From WHTX01 sp038255145 (GTDB lineage: Bacteria; Actinomycetota; Acidimicrobiia; Acidimicrobiales; CAIXPF01): a stretch of DNA of 64,000 nt. Of the stretch, positions 32,251-40,665 are shown in pieces; positions within the stretch are counted from its first letter, which is position 1; each line of letters opens with the position of its first letter. The notes under the pieces are model-generated. The model saw only the letters and a program-made list of their open reading frames with translations. It did not search any database and was not told where the DNA came from. Position numbers and translations under genes: made by a program. The DNA lies in contig JBBSLP010000030.1 in NCBI GenBank assembly GCA_038255145.1, positions 1 to 64,000 on the forward strand, written 5' to 3'.

Positions 32251-33753
32251 ATGAAGCGCATCGGCATCCTCGTGGTCGCGTACAACGCGGCCACGACCCT
32301 GGCCAAGGTCCTCGACCGGATCCCGGTGGACTTCCGTCCCCGCATCTCCGGCATCCTCGTCAGCGACGACCACAGCTCGGACGACACCTACCTGGTGGGT
32401 CTGGGCTACAAGCAGATGTCCGACCTGCCCATCACCGTCGTGCGCACTCCCCAGAACCTGGGCTACGGCGGCAACCAGAAGCTGGGCTACCAGTGGGCCA
32501 TCGAGAACGACCTCGACGTGGTCGTGCTGCTCCACGGCGACGGCCAGTACGCCCCCGAGTTCCTGCCCCAGCTCGTCGCCCCCCTCGAGGACGACTCGGC
32601 CGACGCCGTGTTCGGCTCCCGCATGTTGGAGCCCGGGCGGGCCCGCCAGGGCGGCATGCCGCTCTACAAGTACCTGGGCAACAAGGTGCTCTCCAAGGTC
32701 GAGAACACCGTGGCCGGGGCCCACCTGTCCGAGTGGCACTCGGGCTACCGGGCCTACTCCACCAAGGCCCTGGCCTCGATCCCCTTCGAGCGCAACGACG
32801 ACGGCTTCAACTTCGACACCCAGATCATCGTGCAGATGCTGGAGACGGGCATGCGCATCGCCGAGGTGGCCATCCCCACCTACTACGGCAACGAGATCTG
32901 CTACGTGAACGGCATGTCCTACGCCAAGGACATCACCCGTGACGTGCTCCGCTACCGCCTCCACAAGATGGGCTTCGGCTCCGGTGAGACGGCCTTCGCC
33001 TCGAGCGCGTATGAGGAGAAGCACGGCGAGGAGTCCTCCCACGCCAAGATCGAGCGCTGGACGGCGCAGATGCCGCCCTCACGGGTGCTCGACCTGGGAT
33101 CGTCCGACGGTGCCCTGGCCGCCCGCCTACGGGCGCAAGGTCACGAGGTGACGGCGGTGGACCTCGAGGCCCACCCCGCCATCGAGGGGCGCGTCGACCG
33201 CTTCATCCAGGCCGACCTCGACCACGGCATCCCCGAGTCGGTGGGTGACGGCTACGACATCGTGCTCGCCGCCGACCTGCTCGAGCACGTGCGCAACCCC
33301 GACAAGGTCCTGGCCGACGCGCACCGCGTCCTGAGGCCCGGGGGCCGGGTCATCGTGTCCATCCCCAACTTCGGCCACTGGTACCCCCGGGCCCGCACCG
33401 CCCTGGGGGTGTTCGACTACGACCGGCGGGGCATCCTCGACGCCACCCACGTGCGCTTCTTCACCCGGCGCAGCTTCCTGCACCTGGCCACCCAGGCCGG
33501 GTTCACGGTGCGGCGCAGCGACGTGACCGGCCTACCCCTCGAGGTGGCCGAGCGGGGTGCTGGGGAGAGCGACGAGGCTGCGACCAAGCCCGGTCTGGTC
33601 CAACGCATCGACCGCCTGGCCACCAGGGCCCGGCCCCAGCTGTTCGCCTACCAGTTCCTCTTCGACCTGGCCCCTACGCCGCAGCGGAGCGACCACTTCG
33701 CCGCCGTCGCCGCCAAGACACCGCAGTTCCTGTCACGCACGTCAGCAGGCTGA
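32251..33753 (+). CDS. Fusion of GT2 glycosyltransferase and SAM methyltransferase
   Basis: 500 residues. The N-terminal ~265 residues are a GT2/dolichol-phosphate-mannose-synthase-like domain: IGILVVAYNAATTLAKVLDRI, SDDHSSDDTY, NLGYGGNQKLGYQWAI, LHGDGQY (DxD-type metal site). The C-terminal ~220 residues are a class I methyltransferase: VLDLGSSDGALAARLR, AVDLEAHP, IVLAADLLEHVRNP, RVLRPGGRVIVSIPN. Fused enzymes of this sort may transfer and then modify a sugar on a lipid carrier. ATG 32251. Its last 80 bases overlap the 3' end of the convergent YfhO gene. Confidence 0.85.
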   Translation: MKRIGILVVAYNAATTLAKVLDRIPVDFRPRISGILVSDDHSSDDTYLVGLGYKQMSDLPITVVRTPQNLGYGGNQKLGYQWAIENDLDVVVLLHGDGQYAPEFLPQLVAPLEDDSADAVFGSRMLEPGRARQGGMPLYKYLGNKVLSKVENTVAGAHLSEWHSGYRAYSTKALASIPFERNDDGFNFDTQIIVQMLETGMRIAEVAIPTYYGNEICYVNGMSYAKDITRDVLRYRLHKMGFGSGETAFASSAYEEKHGEESSHAKIERWTAQMPPSRVLDLGSSDGALAARLRAQGHEVTAVDLEAHPAIEGRVDRFIQADLDHGIPESVGDGYDIVLAADLLEHVRNPDKVLADAHRVLRPGGRVIVSIPNFGHWYPRARTALGVFDYDRRGILDATHVRFFTRRSFLHLATQAGFTVRRSDVTGLPLEVAERGAGESDEAATKPGLVQRIDRLATRARPQLFAYQFLFDLAPTPQRSDHFAAVAAKTPQFLSRTSAG

Positions 33754-36145
33754 TCAGACCGATGGCCACACCGGCCCGCCAACCCTGGGGCCGGTAGGTC
33801 AGCGCCACCTCGGTGGTGCCCGCAGGCACGAGCACGGCCTGCTGGTAGTAGTCGCCCCGCAGCACGGTGGCGTCCGTGCCGCCCACCTCCGCCGTCCACC
33901 CCGCGTCCCAGCCGTCGGGGATGACCAGCCACGCCGGGCGGTCGGCCTCGACCACCAGGTGGGCGGTGTTGATGCCCCGGCTGGCCTCCACGATGCGTCC
34001 GGCGGGACCGCTGTCGTCGGGCAGGGTGACGTCGTCGCCCAGGCGGTCGGCCTCGTCGGCCTCGAGCAGCAGGTCGGTGGTGTGGTCGAAGCCGGGACCC
34101 ACGAACGTGGTCAGGGCCTCGTCGGCACCGGTGGTCAGGGTGGTCCCCCCCACCAGGCGGGGCCCCTGTTCGGGCAGGTCGACGACGGTGCCGTCCGCCC
34201 CCCGGTAGGCCTCGGTAGCCCCGGCCTCGACCAGGGGAGTGGCCCAGGGCTCGTTGAGGGTGATGCCGGGCACGGCCGCCACCTGGCTGACACCGACCCG
34301 GCCCAACAGGTCGAGCCGGGCCCGACCGCCGTCGAGCACGGGGGCGTAGGCCGCGGGCAGCCCCGTGGCCAGCACCGACTCGACAGGTTCGCCCACCAGC
34401 ACCCGGACCACGTCGGTGGAGCGCTCGGGGAAGGCCGAGTCGTAACCGGTGGCCGAATCGACGCGGGCGGCCAGGTTGGTGTTGGCGAAGAACATCGACG
34501 GGGTCCACCCCAGGGCCTGGTCGCCGCGCAGGCCCACGGTGCGCTGGGGCCAGCCCGCGGCGTTGGTGCCATCGGCGTGCAGGGCCTCGAGCAGGGGGGT
34601 GTCGGGGAACAGGTAGGCCGAGCTGCGTTCGGGGAACGGGGGGTTGATGTCCCGGCCGTAGTCGAGCAGCTGGGCCCCGGTGCCGGCCACCACCACCACG
34701 GCCAACGCCGCCCCGGCCCACCGCTGCCAGGCGCCGAGCTTGTCGACCACCAGGTCGAGGCCCACCCCGCCCAGCAGGCCGATGGCCAGGGGCCACCACA
34801 TGGCCAGGCGGGTGTAGGGGCGGAACACGTCCATGCCCGGGATGAAGGTGAAGGCCAGCCAGGTGAACGGGGTGCCCACGGCCACCAGGAACAGGCCGGC
34901 GGCCAGGCCCCGGCCCAGGGCGGCGGCGGGGCGGCGCAGCACGAACAACCCGACCAGGGCCAACACGGCGGTGGCCGTGCCCGCGAAGACCAACTCGGCG
35001 TTGAACGTGGTCACCGTCAAGGGCAGGGGTTCGGGCTTGAACGTGTTGAGGAACGTGCGGGGGCGCCCGACCCACTGGGCGGTGAGCTCGGCGTAGGTGA
35101 TGGGGGTGCGCTGGGACCCGTTGAGCATGAGCCACGTGGGCAGCAGCACCGGCGCTCCCAGGCCCAGGGACAGGAGGGCGGCACCGGCCAGCCGGGCGGC
35201 CCGCCCCAGGGAGGCGCGCACGTCGCGGCCCCGGCGCACGAGCACGGGGACCAGCACCAGGCCGGCGCCGTACAGCATGACGATGAACCACGTCACCAGG
35301 GCGAACAGCAGGTGGGTGGAGATGAGCAGCCAGGTCAGGGCGGCTGCGGCCAGCACCGTCCACCCCAACGCCTGTTTGCGCAGGGCCAGGCGCACGGTGA
35401 GCAGGCCGGCGGGGAAAAAGGTGATGACGGGGGAGACGACCTCGAGGTGGAGCCAGCCCAGGTTCCACGACGACAACATCCACGCCGTGGCCGCCAACAA
35501 CGAGCCCCAGCGGCGCAGCCGCAGCTCCCGGCCCAGCAGGTAGGCGAAGACGCCGCCGCCGGCCAGGTAGAGGATGGACAGGGCCTCGTGGGCCGGTCCC
35601 GGTTCCACGAGTAGGGCCAGGGCGATCTTGATGGGGTTGGCGAAGGCCGACGAGCCGTTGGCGAACAGGGCGTAGCCGCCGAACGTCGACGCATCCCAGA
35701 AGGGGAAGGCCCCGCTGCGCAGCGCGGTCTGGGCGAAGGCCTGCCAGCCGTAGCTGAGGGTGGAGCTGTCGTCCTGGATGGCGCCGGGGATGCCCGTGGG
35801 GTGGGCGGCCCACGGGAAGATGGCGTTCTGGACGCCGCCCACGGTGGAGAACATGTGCCCCGTGACAAGGGGCCAGAAGAAGAGCACGACGAACAGGGCC
35901 AGAGCGGCCAGCGCAGCCAGGTCCAGCCAACCCAGGCGCCAGCCCGGAGGCTCGTCCTGGCCGCGGCGTCGCTCGGCCCGCCGCCGGGCCCGCTCGGCGG
36001 CCACCGTGCCCGAGGCCAGGAGATCCCCGTCCACGTCGGTGATCGTCCTGTCCGAGCTAGTGCCGTCAGTGGTGACGACATCACTGTTAGCGGCGTCGCC
36101 GGGCCCGGGGTCTCGGGCGGCGGCCGGTCCGCGGGTGGGCTGCAC
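33674..36145 (-). CDS. YfhO family integral membrane protein
   Basis: 823 residues. A cytoplasmic N-terminus (~1-70) precedes roughly a dozen helices (LAALAALALFVVLFFWPLV first) with the family loop FWDASTFGGYALFANGSSA and LGWLHLEVVSPVITFFPA; a soluble extracytoplasmic domain (~500-790) and a last helix (GVAIGLISLLTCVTGTAVS) follow. YfhO proteins are implicated in glycosylation of lipids or teichoic acids, acting with a GT2 that makes lipid-linked sugar, which fits the convergent glycosyltransferase. GTG start with TAGCAT 6 nt upstream (leaderless). The stop lies within the end of the neighbouring gene. Confidence 0.82.
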   Translation of the reverse strand: MQPTRGPAAARDPGPGDAANSDVVTTDGTSSDRTITDVDGDLLASGTVAAERARRRAERRRGQDEPPGWRLGWLDLAALAALALFVVLFFWPLVTGHMFSTVGGVQNAIFPWAAHPTGIPGAIQDDSSTLSYGWQAFAQTALRSGAFPFWDASTFGGYALFANGSSAFANPIKIALALLVEPGPAHEALSILYLAGGGVFAYLLGRELRLRRWGSLLAATAWMLSSWNLGWLHLEVVSPVITFFPAGLLTVRLALRKQALGWTVLAAAALTWLLISTHLLFALVTWFIVMLYGAGLVLVPVLVRRGRDVRASLGRAARLAGAALLSLGLGAPVLLPTWLMLNGSQRTPITYAELTAQWVGRPRTFLNTFKPEPLPLTVTTFNAELVFAGTATAVLALVGLFVLRRPAAALGRGLAAGLFLVAVGTPFTWLAFTFIPGMDVFRPYTRLAMWWPLAIGLLGGVGLDLVVDKLGAWQRWAGAALAVVVVAGTGAQLLDYGRDINPPFPERSSAYLFPDTPLLEALHADGTNAAGWPQRTVGLRGDQALGWTPSMFFANTNLAARVDSATGYDSAFPERSTDVVRVLVGEPVESVLATGLPAAYAPVLDGGRARLDLLGRVGVSQVAAVPGITLNEPWATPLVEAGATEAYRGADGTVVDLPEQGPRLVGGTTLTTGADEALTTFVGPGFDHTTDLLLEADEADRLGDDVTLPDDSGPAGRIVEASRGINTAHLVVEADRPAWLVIPDGWDAGWTAEVGGTDATVLRGDYYQQAVLVPAGTTEVALTYRPQGWRAGVAIGLISLLTCVTGTAVSWRRRRRSGRSAAA

Positions 36146-36151
36146 CGCCGC

Positions 36152-36157
36152 ATGCTA
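36152..36157 (-). promoter_or_regulatory. Leaderless -10 element TAGCAT (YfhO gene)
   Basis: Reads TAGCAT on the minus strand, 6 nt from GTG 36145. Confidence 0.45.
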
Positions 36158-36235
36158 GGTGGCGGTCCCCGGCGTGGGCATCACCCTCACCGGCAGAGCC
36201 GTCGCCGACCGCGGTGGGGGCCCAGGGGTGAGGTC

Positions 36236-36241
36236 TAGGGT
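36236..36241 (+). promoter_or_regulatory. -10 element TAGGGT (YceI gene)
   Basis: TAGGGT is 27 nt before GTG 36269; the short leader holds GGGAGG. Confidence 0.35.
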
Positions 36242-36268
36242 CGGGCCAGGACAGGGAGGTCCCGAACC

Positions 36269-36859
36269 GTGACCACGGACACGCCAGAGCTGATCACCCC
36301 CACCCGTGAGGTCGACGGGGTCGAGGTCCCCATCCCCGGGGTGTGGAAGATCGATCCCCAGCACACCCATCTCGGCTTCGAGTCCCGCCATGCCCGCATC
36401 ACCCGCATGCGGGGCCGGTTCCGCTCCTTCTCCGGCCAGTTCACCATCGCCGAGGTGCCCTCGGAGTCCACCGTCGAGGTCGTGGTGGACACGGCCAGCA
36501 TCGACACCACCCACACCAAGGCCGATGAGCACCTGCGGGGCGAGAACTTCCTCCACGTCGAGAAGTTCCCCCAGATGACGTTCAAGTCCACCTCGGTCGA
36601 GCACCTGGGCGAGGGCGACTGGCGGGTCATCGGCGACCTGACCATCAAGGACATCACCAAGCCGCTGACCCTCATCTCCACCTTCGAAGGTGCGGTCCCC
36701 GTGGTCTACGGGGGCCGGGCCAAGCTGGCCTTCTCGGCCCATGGCCAGTTCGACCGGCGCGACTACGGCATCGAGTTCAACATGGCCATGCCCGGCGGCG
36801 GCTGGCTGGTGGGCACCGGCGTCCGCCTCACCCTCGACGCCGAAGCCGACCTGCCGTAG
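36269..36859 (+). CDS. YceI family lipid-binding protein
   Basis: 196 residues, no signal peptide (the Gram-negative YceI has one; actinobacterial ones often do not). Family landmarks: VWKIDPQHTHLGFESRHA, RGRFRSFSGQFTIAE, LRGENFLHVEKFPQMTFKST, then GDLTIKDITKPLTL. The beta-barrel binds polyisoprenoids such as quinone or lycopene-like chains. GTG start with GGGAGG 9 nt upstream. Ends 4 nt before the end of the convergent thioesterase gene, with no room for a terminator. Confidence 0.92.
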   Translation: MTTDTPELITPTREVDGVEVPIPGVWKIDPQHTHLGFESRHARITRMRGRFRSFSGQFTIAEVPSESTVEVVVDTASIDTTHTKADEHLRGENFLHVEKFPQMTFKSTSVEHLGEGDWRVIGDLTIKDITKPLTLISTFEGAVPVVYGGRAKLAFSAHGQFDRRDYGIEFNMAMPGGGWLVGTGVRLTLDAEADLP

Positions 36860-36862
36860 CCG

Positions 36863-37552
36863 TCACAACCCGAAGCGGGACGGGGGGAGGATGGCGAACA
36901 GGCCCTCCGCCTCGGCCACCAGGGTGCCGTCGGCCGTGCGGGCCTCGGCCACCACGGTCGAGCGGCGCTCGCCGGGCTCGGTGCGGTGGGCCCGGACCTC
37001 GACGGGGGTGTCGAGGGGCATGCCCGCCACGTAGCGGACCTTGAGCTCGAGCGTGTAAGCGGCCACGCCGTCGATGACGTTCACGTAGCCCATGACGTCA
37101 TCCATCACCGCCGCGGTCATGCCCCCGTGCACCCGGCCCGGGGACCCCTCGAAGCGGCGGTCGAACACCACCTCGGCCACGGCTTCGTCGCCCTCGCGGC
37201 GCATGGCCACGGCCACGGCCGCGGGGTTGGCCGGCCCCGACACCGGCCGGTCCGACGACGTGACCAGCCCCCGTCCGTCGGGGGGTCGGGGATCGAGGTA
37301 GCGCCGGGCCTGGTAGTCCTCGGCTCGGACCAGGGGCCGGCCCTGGCGGGCCTCGGCCGCGGCGCGGTGGGCCCACCACGTCACCCGGGCCAGCAGTTCC
37401 TCGTCCACCTCGTAGCCCACCAGCGCCTCGGACAGGGCCCGCACGGCCTCGGCCGCCGCGCTGCGGGCGGCCAGTGCCGGATCGGGGTACACCTGGTGCA
37501 CGACACCCTGTTCGACACCTGCGTCGGCGTCATGCCCGTCGTCCCTGGTCAT
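36863..37552 (-). CDS. PaaI-like hotdog thioesterase
   Basis: 229 residues. The C-terminal ~120 are a hotdog domain: GSPGRVHGGMTAAVMDDVMGYVN (with the RVHGGM helix start typical of PaaI), then AYTLELKVRYVAGMPLDTPVEV. It hydrolyses acyl-CoA thioesters. The N-terminal ~100 residues are helical and charged and are not part of the hotdog core, an uncommon extension. ATG 37552 is preferred; the longer upstream frame is shadow coding. Convergent with yceI; divergent from the cNMP-binding gene 55 nt away. Confidence 0.8.
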   Translation of the reverse strand: MTRDDGHDADAGVEQGVVHQVYPDPALAARSAAAEAVRALSEALVGYEVDEELLARVTWWAHRAAAEARQGRPLVRAEDYQARRYLDPRPPDGRGLVTSSDRPVSGPANPAAVAVAMRREGDEAVAEVVFDRRFEGSPGRVHGGMTAAVMDDVMGYVNVIDGVAAYTLELKVRYVAGMPLDTPVEVRAHRTEPGERRSTVVAEARTADGTLVAEAEGLFAILPPSRFGL

Positions 37553-37606
37553 GGCCACGGATCTTGGCAGACCGTCGGCAGACAGAGTGACAACAAGCGG
37601 TGACAG

Positions 37607-38131
37607 GTGACCATCCCGATACGGGCCCGGAGCGGAAGGACCGGCCGTACCGTTGTGGGGGTGGAAGCCTCGCCCCGACAGTGGATCCGGCACTTCAGAG
37701 CCCGCCGCGACCGCAAGGGCCAGATGCTTGCCGACCACCCCCTGTTCGGCCGCCTGTCCACCGTGGAACGGGGGCGGGTGGCCTCCATGGTCGACGTGGT
37801 CCACGTCGACGCCGGCACCGTGCTCGCCCGCCAGGGCCTGCGCCCCCTCGAGCCCTTCGTCATCAACCGGGGCTGGGCCCGGGTCGAGCTCGACGGCGTG
37901 GCCCTGACCACCATCGAGCGGGACCAGACCGTGGGCCTGGCCGCCTGGGCCGACCAGGTCGCCTACGGCGCCACCGTGGTGGCCGACACCACCATGGAGC
38001 TCTACGTCGTGCAGCCCCGCAGCGTGCGCAGCTTCCTCGAGATGGTGCCCTGGTCCGCGTCCACGGTGTGGTCCGACTTCACCCCGGTGGCCTCCCCACC
38101 CCCCTCGGCTCCCCGCAACCTCAGCCGCTAG
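37607..38131 (+). CDS. Cyclic-nucleotide-binding-domain (CRP-like) protein without HTH
   Basis: 174 residues. From about residue 42 the sequence follows the CRP cNMP-binding barrel: HPLFGRLSTVERGRVASMVD, VVHVDAGTVLARQG, then YGATVVADTTMELYVVQP. No C-terminal DNA-binding helix-turn-helix is present, so it is not a complete CRP regulator. The basic N-terminal segment (PRQWIRHFRARRDRKGQ) could contact membrane or nucleic acid. The phosphate-binding cassette is degenerate, so nucleotide binding is uncertain. GTG start. Overlaps the end of the DeoR gene by 11 nt. Confidence 0.7.
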   Translation: MTIPIRARSGRTGRTVVGVEASPRQWIRHFRARRDRKGQMLADHPLFGRLSTVERGRVASMVDVVHVDAGTVLARQGLRPLEPFVINRGWARVELDGVALTTIERDQTVGLAAWADQVAYGATVVADTTMELYVVQPRSVRSFLEMVPWSASTVWSDFTPVASPPPSAPRNLSR

Positions 38132-38903
38132 CCACCCGGCCCACGGGTGGGGCCACGATGACCTCGACCCCCTGGCGCCGCAGGTCGGCGACGGTGCCAA
38201 TGTCGGCGGTGCTGTCGGCGATGACGGCGGTGACCCGGTCGCACGGCAGGACCAGGTGGGGGGACACGGCGCCGACCTTCTCGGCTGATGCCAGTGCATA
38301 GGTCTCCGCGGCCTGGCCGGCCAGCGTGCGCTTCATGGCCGCCTCCTCGGCGTCACCCGTGGTGAGCCCAGCCCCGGGGTGCACCCCGGTGATGCCCATG
38401 AAGAAGACGTCGGCCCGGATCAATCGGGCTGCTTCCGCCGCCTGGGCCCCACAGGTGACGACGGAGTGCTTGTAGAGGCGGCCGCCGATGAGCTCCACCT
38501 CGATCCCGGGGTGGTCGGCCAGGGCCACGGCGATGGTGGGGCTGTGGGTGGCCACGGTGAGGACCAACGTCGGGTCGAGGGACCGGACGAGGGCGAGCGT
38601 GGTGGTCCCTCCGTTGACGAGCACGGTCTGGCCAGGTCGCACCAGCTGGGCGGCCACGGCGGCGACGGCCGCCTTGCCCGATGGCTCGATGCCCCGGCGG
38701 GCGGCGAAGGAAGCCAGGGCCGGCGACACAGGGAGGGCCCCGCCGTGCACCCGCTGCAGTCGCCCCTCGGCGGCCAGTTCCCGCAGGTCACGCCGCACCG
38801 TGTCCTCGGAGGTGCCCAGGGCGAGGGCCGCATCCCGGGCCACCAGCCGCCCGTCCCGAGCCAACTGGGCCACCAGCAGTTCCTTGCGCTCTGCCGCCAG
38901 CAC
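38121..38903 (-). CDS. DeoR/GlpR family transcriptional regulator
   Basis: 260 residues. N-terminal HTH: ERKELLVAQLARDGRLVARDAA, then LGTSEDTVRRDLRELAAEGRL, with RVHGG after it. The sugar-phosphate-sensing DeoRC domain has VLVNGGTTTLALVRSL, the family's VVTCGAQAAEAARLIRADV and MGITGVHPGAGLTTGDAEEAAMKR. Represses sugar or polyol catabolic genes until a phosphorylated intermediate binds. No sugar operon is adjacent, so its target is elsewhere. GTG start. A GTGCA-TGTTCC-TGCAC dyad lies 32 nt upstream and may be an autoregulatory site. Confidence 0.9.
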   Translation of the reverse strand: MLAAERKELLVAQLARDGRLVARDAALALGTSEDTVRRDLRELAAEGRLQRVHGGALPVSPALASFAARRGIEPSGKAAVAAVAAQLVRPGQTVLVNGGTTTLALVRSLDPTLVLTVATHSPTIAVALADHPGIEVELIGGRLYKHSVVTCGAQAAEAARLIRADVFFMGITGVHPGAGLTTGDAEEAAMKRTLAGQAAETYALASAEKVGAVSPHLVLPCDRVTAVIADSTADIGTVADLRRQGVEVIVAPPVGRVASG

Positions 38904-38934
38904 CGTGTCCTCGCCGCGCCAACCGTGCGCATTT

Positions 38935-38950
38935 GTGCATGTTCCTGCAC
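38935..38950. promoter_or_regulatory. Candidate DeoR autoregulatory dyad
   Basis: GTGCA-N6-TGCAC in an unusually A/T-rich patch (ATTTGTGCATGTTCC) directly upstream of the DeoR start. Confidence 0.35.
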
Positions 38951-39002
38951 GAGTCTGCCGGGAAAGGCTCGCGGTTCCAATCGCAGAGGCTGGCCTCGAC
39001 CG

Positions 39003-39374
39003 CTACGCCTCGGGCGCGTTCAGGGGCACCCGCAGCCAGGACACCATGCCCCGCAGGGTCCGGTAGGCCTCGAGGCGGGCCTCGTCGTCGTCGGCCTCCT
39101 CCGCGGTCTGGCACGCAGCCCACATGCGCTCGACGGTGGCCCCGCCCACGTGCAGCAGGCCCTCGGAGCCGGTGGTGGCGAAGCGGGCCAGCACGTAGCG
39201 GGCCAGGGCACCGACGGGCACCCGGGTGTGGGCGGACAGGCCGGCCAGGGTGTGCAGGGGGTCGAGGCGACCGTAGGCCGCCACCTCGGCCTTGAAGGCG
39301 GCGTCGGGGTCGTCGTCGGCCCAGGGGCCGGTCCACCGCTCCAGTCGCACCGTCGGTTCGTCTGCGCTGGCCAT
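39003..39374 (-). CDS. Conserved-looking hypothetical protein
   Basis: 123 residues, helical. Recognisable stretches are RLERWTGPWADDDPDAAFKAE, then LAGLSAHTRVPVGALARYVLA, which looks like a small helix-turn-helix-like region, and LLHVGGATVERMWAACQTAEE. I do not recognise a named family. The codon pattern is that of neighbouring genes and the frame has a clean ATG start, so I take it as real. It begins 25 bp from the divergent CoA-transferase gene, with overlapping candidate -10 elements. Confidence 0.6.
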   Translation of the reverse strand: MASADEPTVRLERWTGPWADDDPDAAFKAEVAAYGRLDPLHTLAGLSAHTRVPVGALARYVLARFATTGSEGLLHVGGATVERMWAACQTAEEADDDEARLEAYRTLRGMVSWLRVPLNAPEA

Positions 39375-39380
39375 GCGCCA

Positions 39381-39390
39381 GGACTACCAT
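39381..39390. promoter_or_regulatory. Overlapping divergent -10 elements
   Basis: On the plus strand TACCAT (39385-39390) lies 9 nt before ATG 39400. On the minus strand TAGTCC (39386-39381) lies 6 nt before ATG 39374. The two overlap by two bases in a 25-bp intergenic gap. Confidence 0.4.
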
Positions 39391-39399
39391 CCCCCGGTC

Positions 39400-40665
39400 A
39401 TGGGGGAAGCGCTCGGCAACGTCCGCATCTGCGACTTCACAGGTCAGCTGGCCGGGGCGGGGGCCACCAAGTGGCTGGCCGCCTTCGGGGCCGAGGTGAT
39501 CCGCATCGAGGACCCGGTCAAGCAGGGCACGTGGGACATCCTGCGGGGGGCACCCCCCTTCAAGGACGCCCGCCGCGGCATCGAGTTCGGGTCGGGGTTC
39601 AACAACCACAACGTGGGCAAGTTGGGCATCACCCTGAACCTGCGCACCGAGCGGGCCCGTGAGCTGCTGGCCGACCTGGTCAGCAAGTGCGACGTGGTCA
39701 CCGAGAACTTCGCCGCCGGCGTCGTGGACCGCATGGGCTTCGGCTACGAGCGCCTGCGCGAGCTACGCCCCGACATCATCTACGTGTCCAACTGCGGGTT
39801 CGGCCAGACCGGCCCCTACGCCAAGTTCAAGTCGTGGGGACCCATCGCCCAGGCCGTGTCGGGCATGACCTTCCAGTCGGGCCTCCCCGACCAGGCCCCC
39901 GCGGGCTGGGGCTACTCGTACCTGGACCACACCGGCGGCTACTACATGGCCATGGCCATCCTCGCCGCCCTCTACCACCGGGCCCGCACCGGCGAGGGCC
40001 AGTGGGTGGACCTGTCCTGTACCGAGGCCGGGGCCTACCTCAACGGTCCCGCCATGCTCGACTGGACGGTCAACGGCCGCCCCCTGCGCCGTGACGGCCA
40101 GCCCAACTCCAACCGCAGCACGTCGCCGGCCATGGCCCCGCACGGCATCTACCCCACCGGGGCCGAGGAGCCGGGCATCGACGGCCTGGGAGCCACCGAC
40201 AACTGGGTGGCCATCGCCTGCCGCGACGACCACGACTGGGCCGAGCTGGCCCAGGAGATCGGTGAGGAGTGGGCCCGCGACGATGCGTTCGCCACCCTGG
40301 CCGGTCGCCTGGACCGCCAGGACGAGCTCGACAACCGCATGGCGGCGTGGACCTCGGGCCGCGACCGTCGCCACGTGGCCGCCGTCCTGCTCAAGCGGGG
40401 GGTACCCGCCGCCGCGGTGACCAGGCCCGGCGAGCGCATCGACGAAGACGACAACGTCGCCGCCTGGGGCTTGTGGCCCACCGTCACCCATGCGGCCATG
40501 GGCGAGGTGCGGGTCGACGGCCTGCCCGTGCACCTGTCCGAGACCGACTGGCGCATCAGCCGCGGCGCCCCGACCCTGGGCCAGGACAACGACCGCATCT
40601 ACGGCGAGCTGCTGGGCCTGTCGGCCACCGAGATCGACGAGCTGCGCAGCGAAGGGGTCATCTGA
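39400..40665 (+). CDS. CaiB/BaiF family III CoA-transferase
   Basis: 421 residues. Opens NVRICDFTGQLAGAGATKWLAAFGAEVIRIE, of which FGAEVIRIE is the Rossmann landmark; TENFAAGVVDRMGFGY, and QWVDLSCTEAG, whose Asp is the expected catalytic nucleophile. It transfers CoA between acids; substrate unknown. First gene of a two-gene operon: its TGA shares one base with the ATG of the next CoA-transferase (TGATG), so the two subunits may form a heteromeric enzyme. Confidence 0.88.
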   Translation: MGEALGNVRICDFTGQLAGAGATKWLAAFGAEVIRIEDPVKQGTWDILRGAPPFKDARRGIEFGSGFNNHNVGKLGITLNLRTERARELLADLVSKCDVVTENFAAGVVDRMGFGYERLRELRPDIIYVSNCGFGQTGPYAKFKSWGPIAQAVSGMTFQSGLPDQAPAGWGYSYLDHTGGYYMAMAILAALYHRARTGEGQWVDLSCTEAGAYLNGPAMLDWTVNGRPLRRDGQPNSNRSTSPAMAPHGIYPTGAEEPGIDGLGATDNWVAIACRDDHDWAELAQEIGEEWARDDAFATLAGRLDRQDELDNRMAAWTSGRDRRHVAAVLLKRGVPAAAVTRPGERIDEDDNVAAWGLWPTVTHAAMGEVRVDGLPVHLSETDWRISRGAPTLGQDNDRIYGELLGLSATEIDELRSEGVI

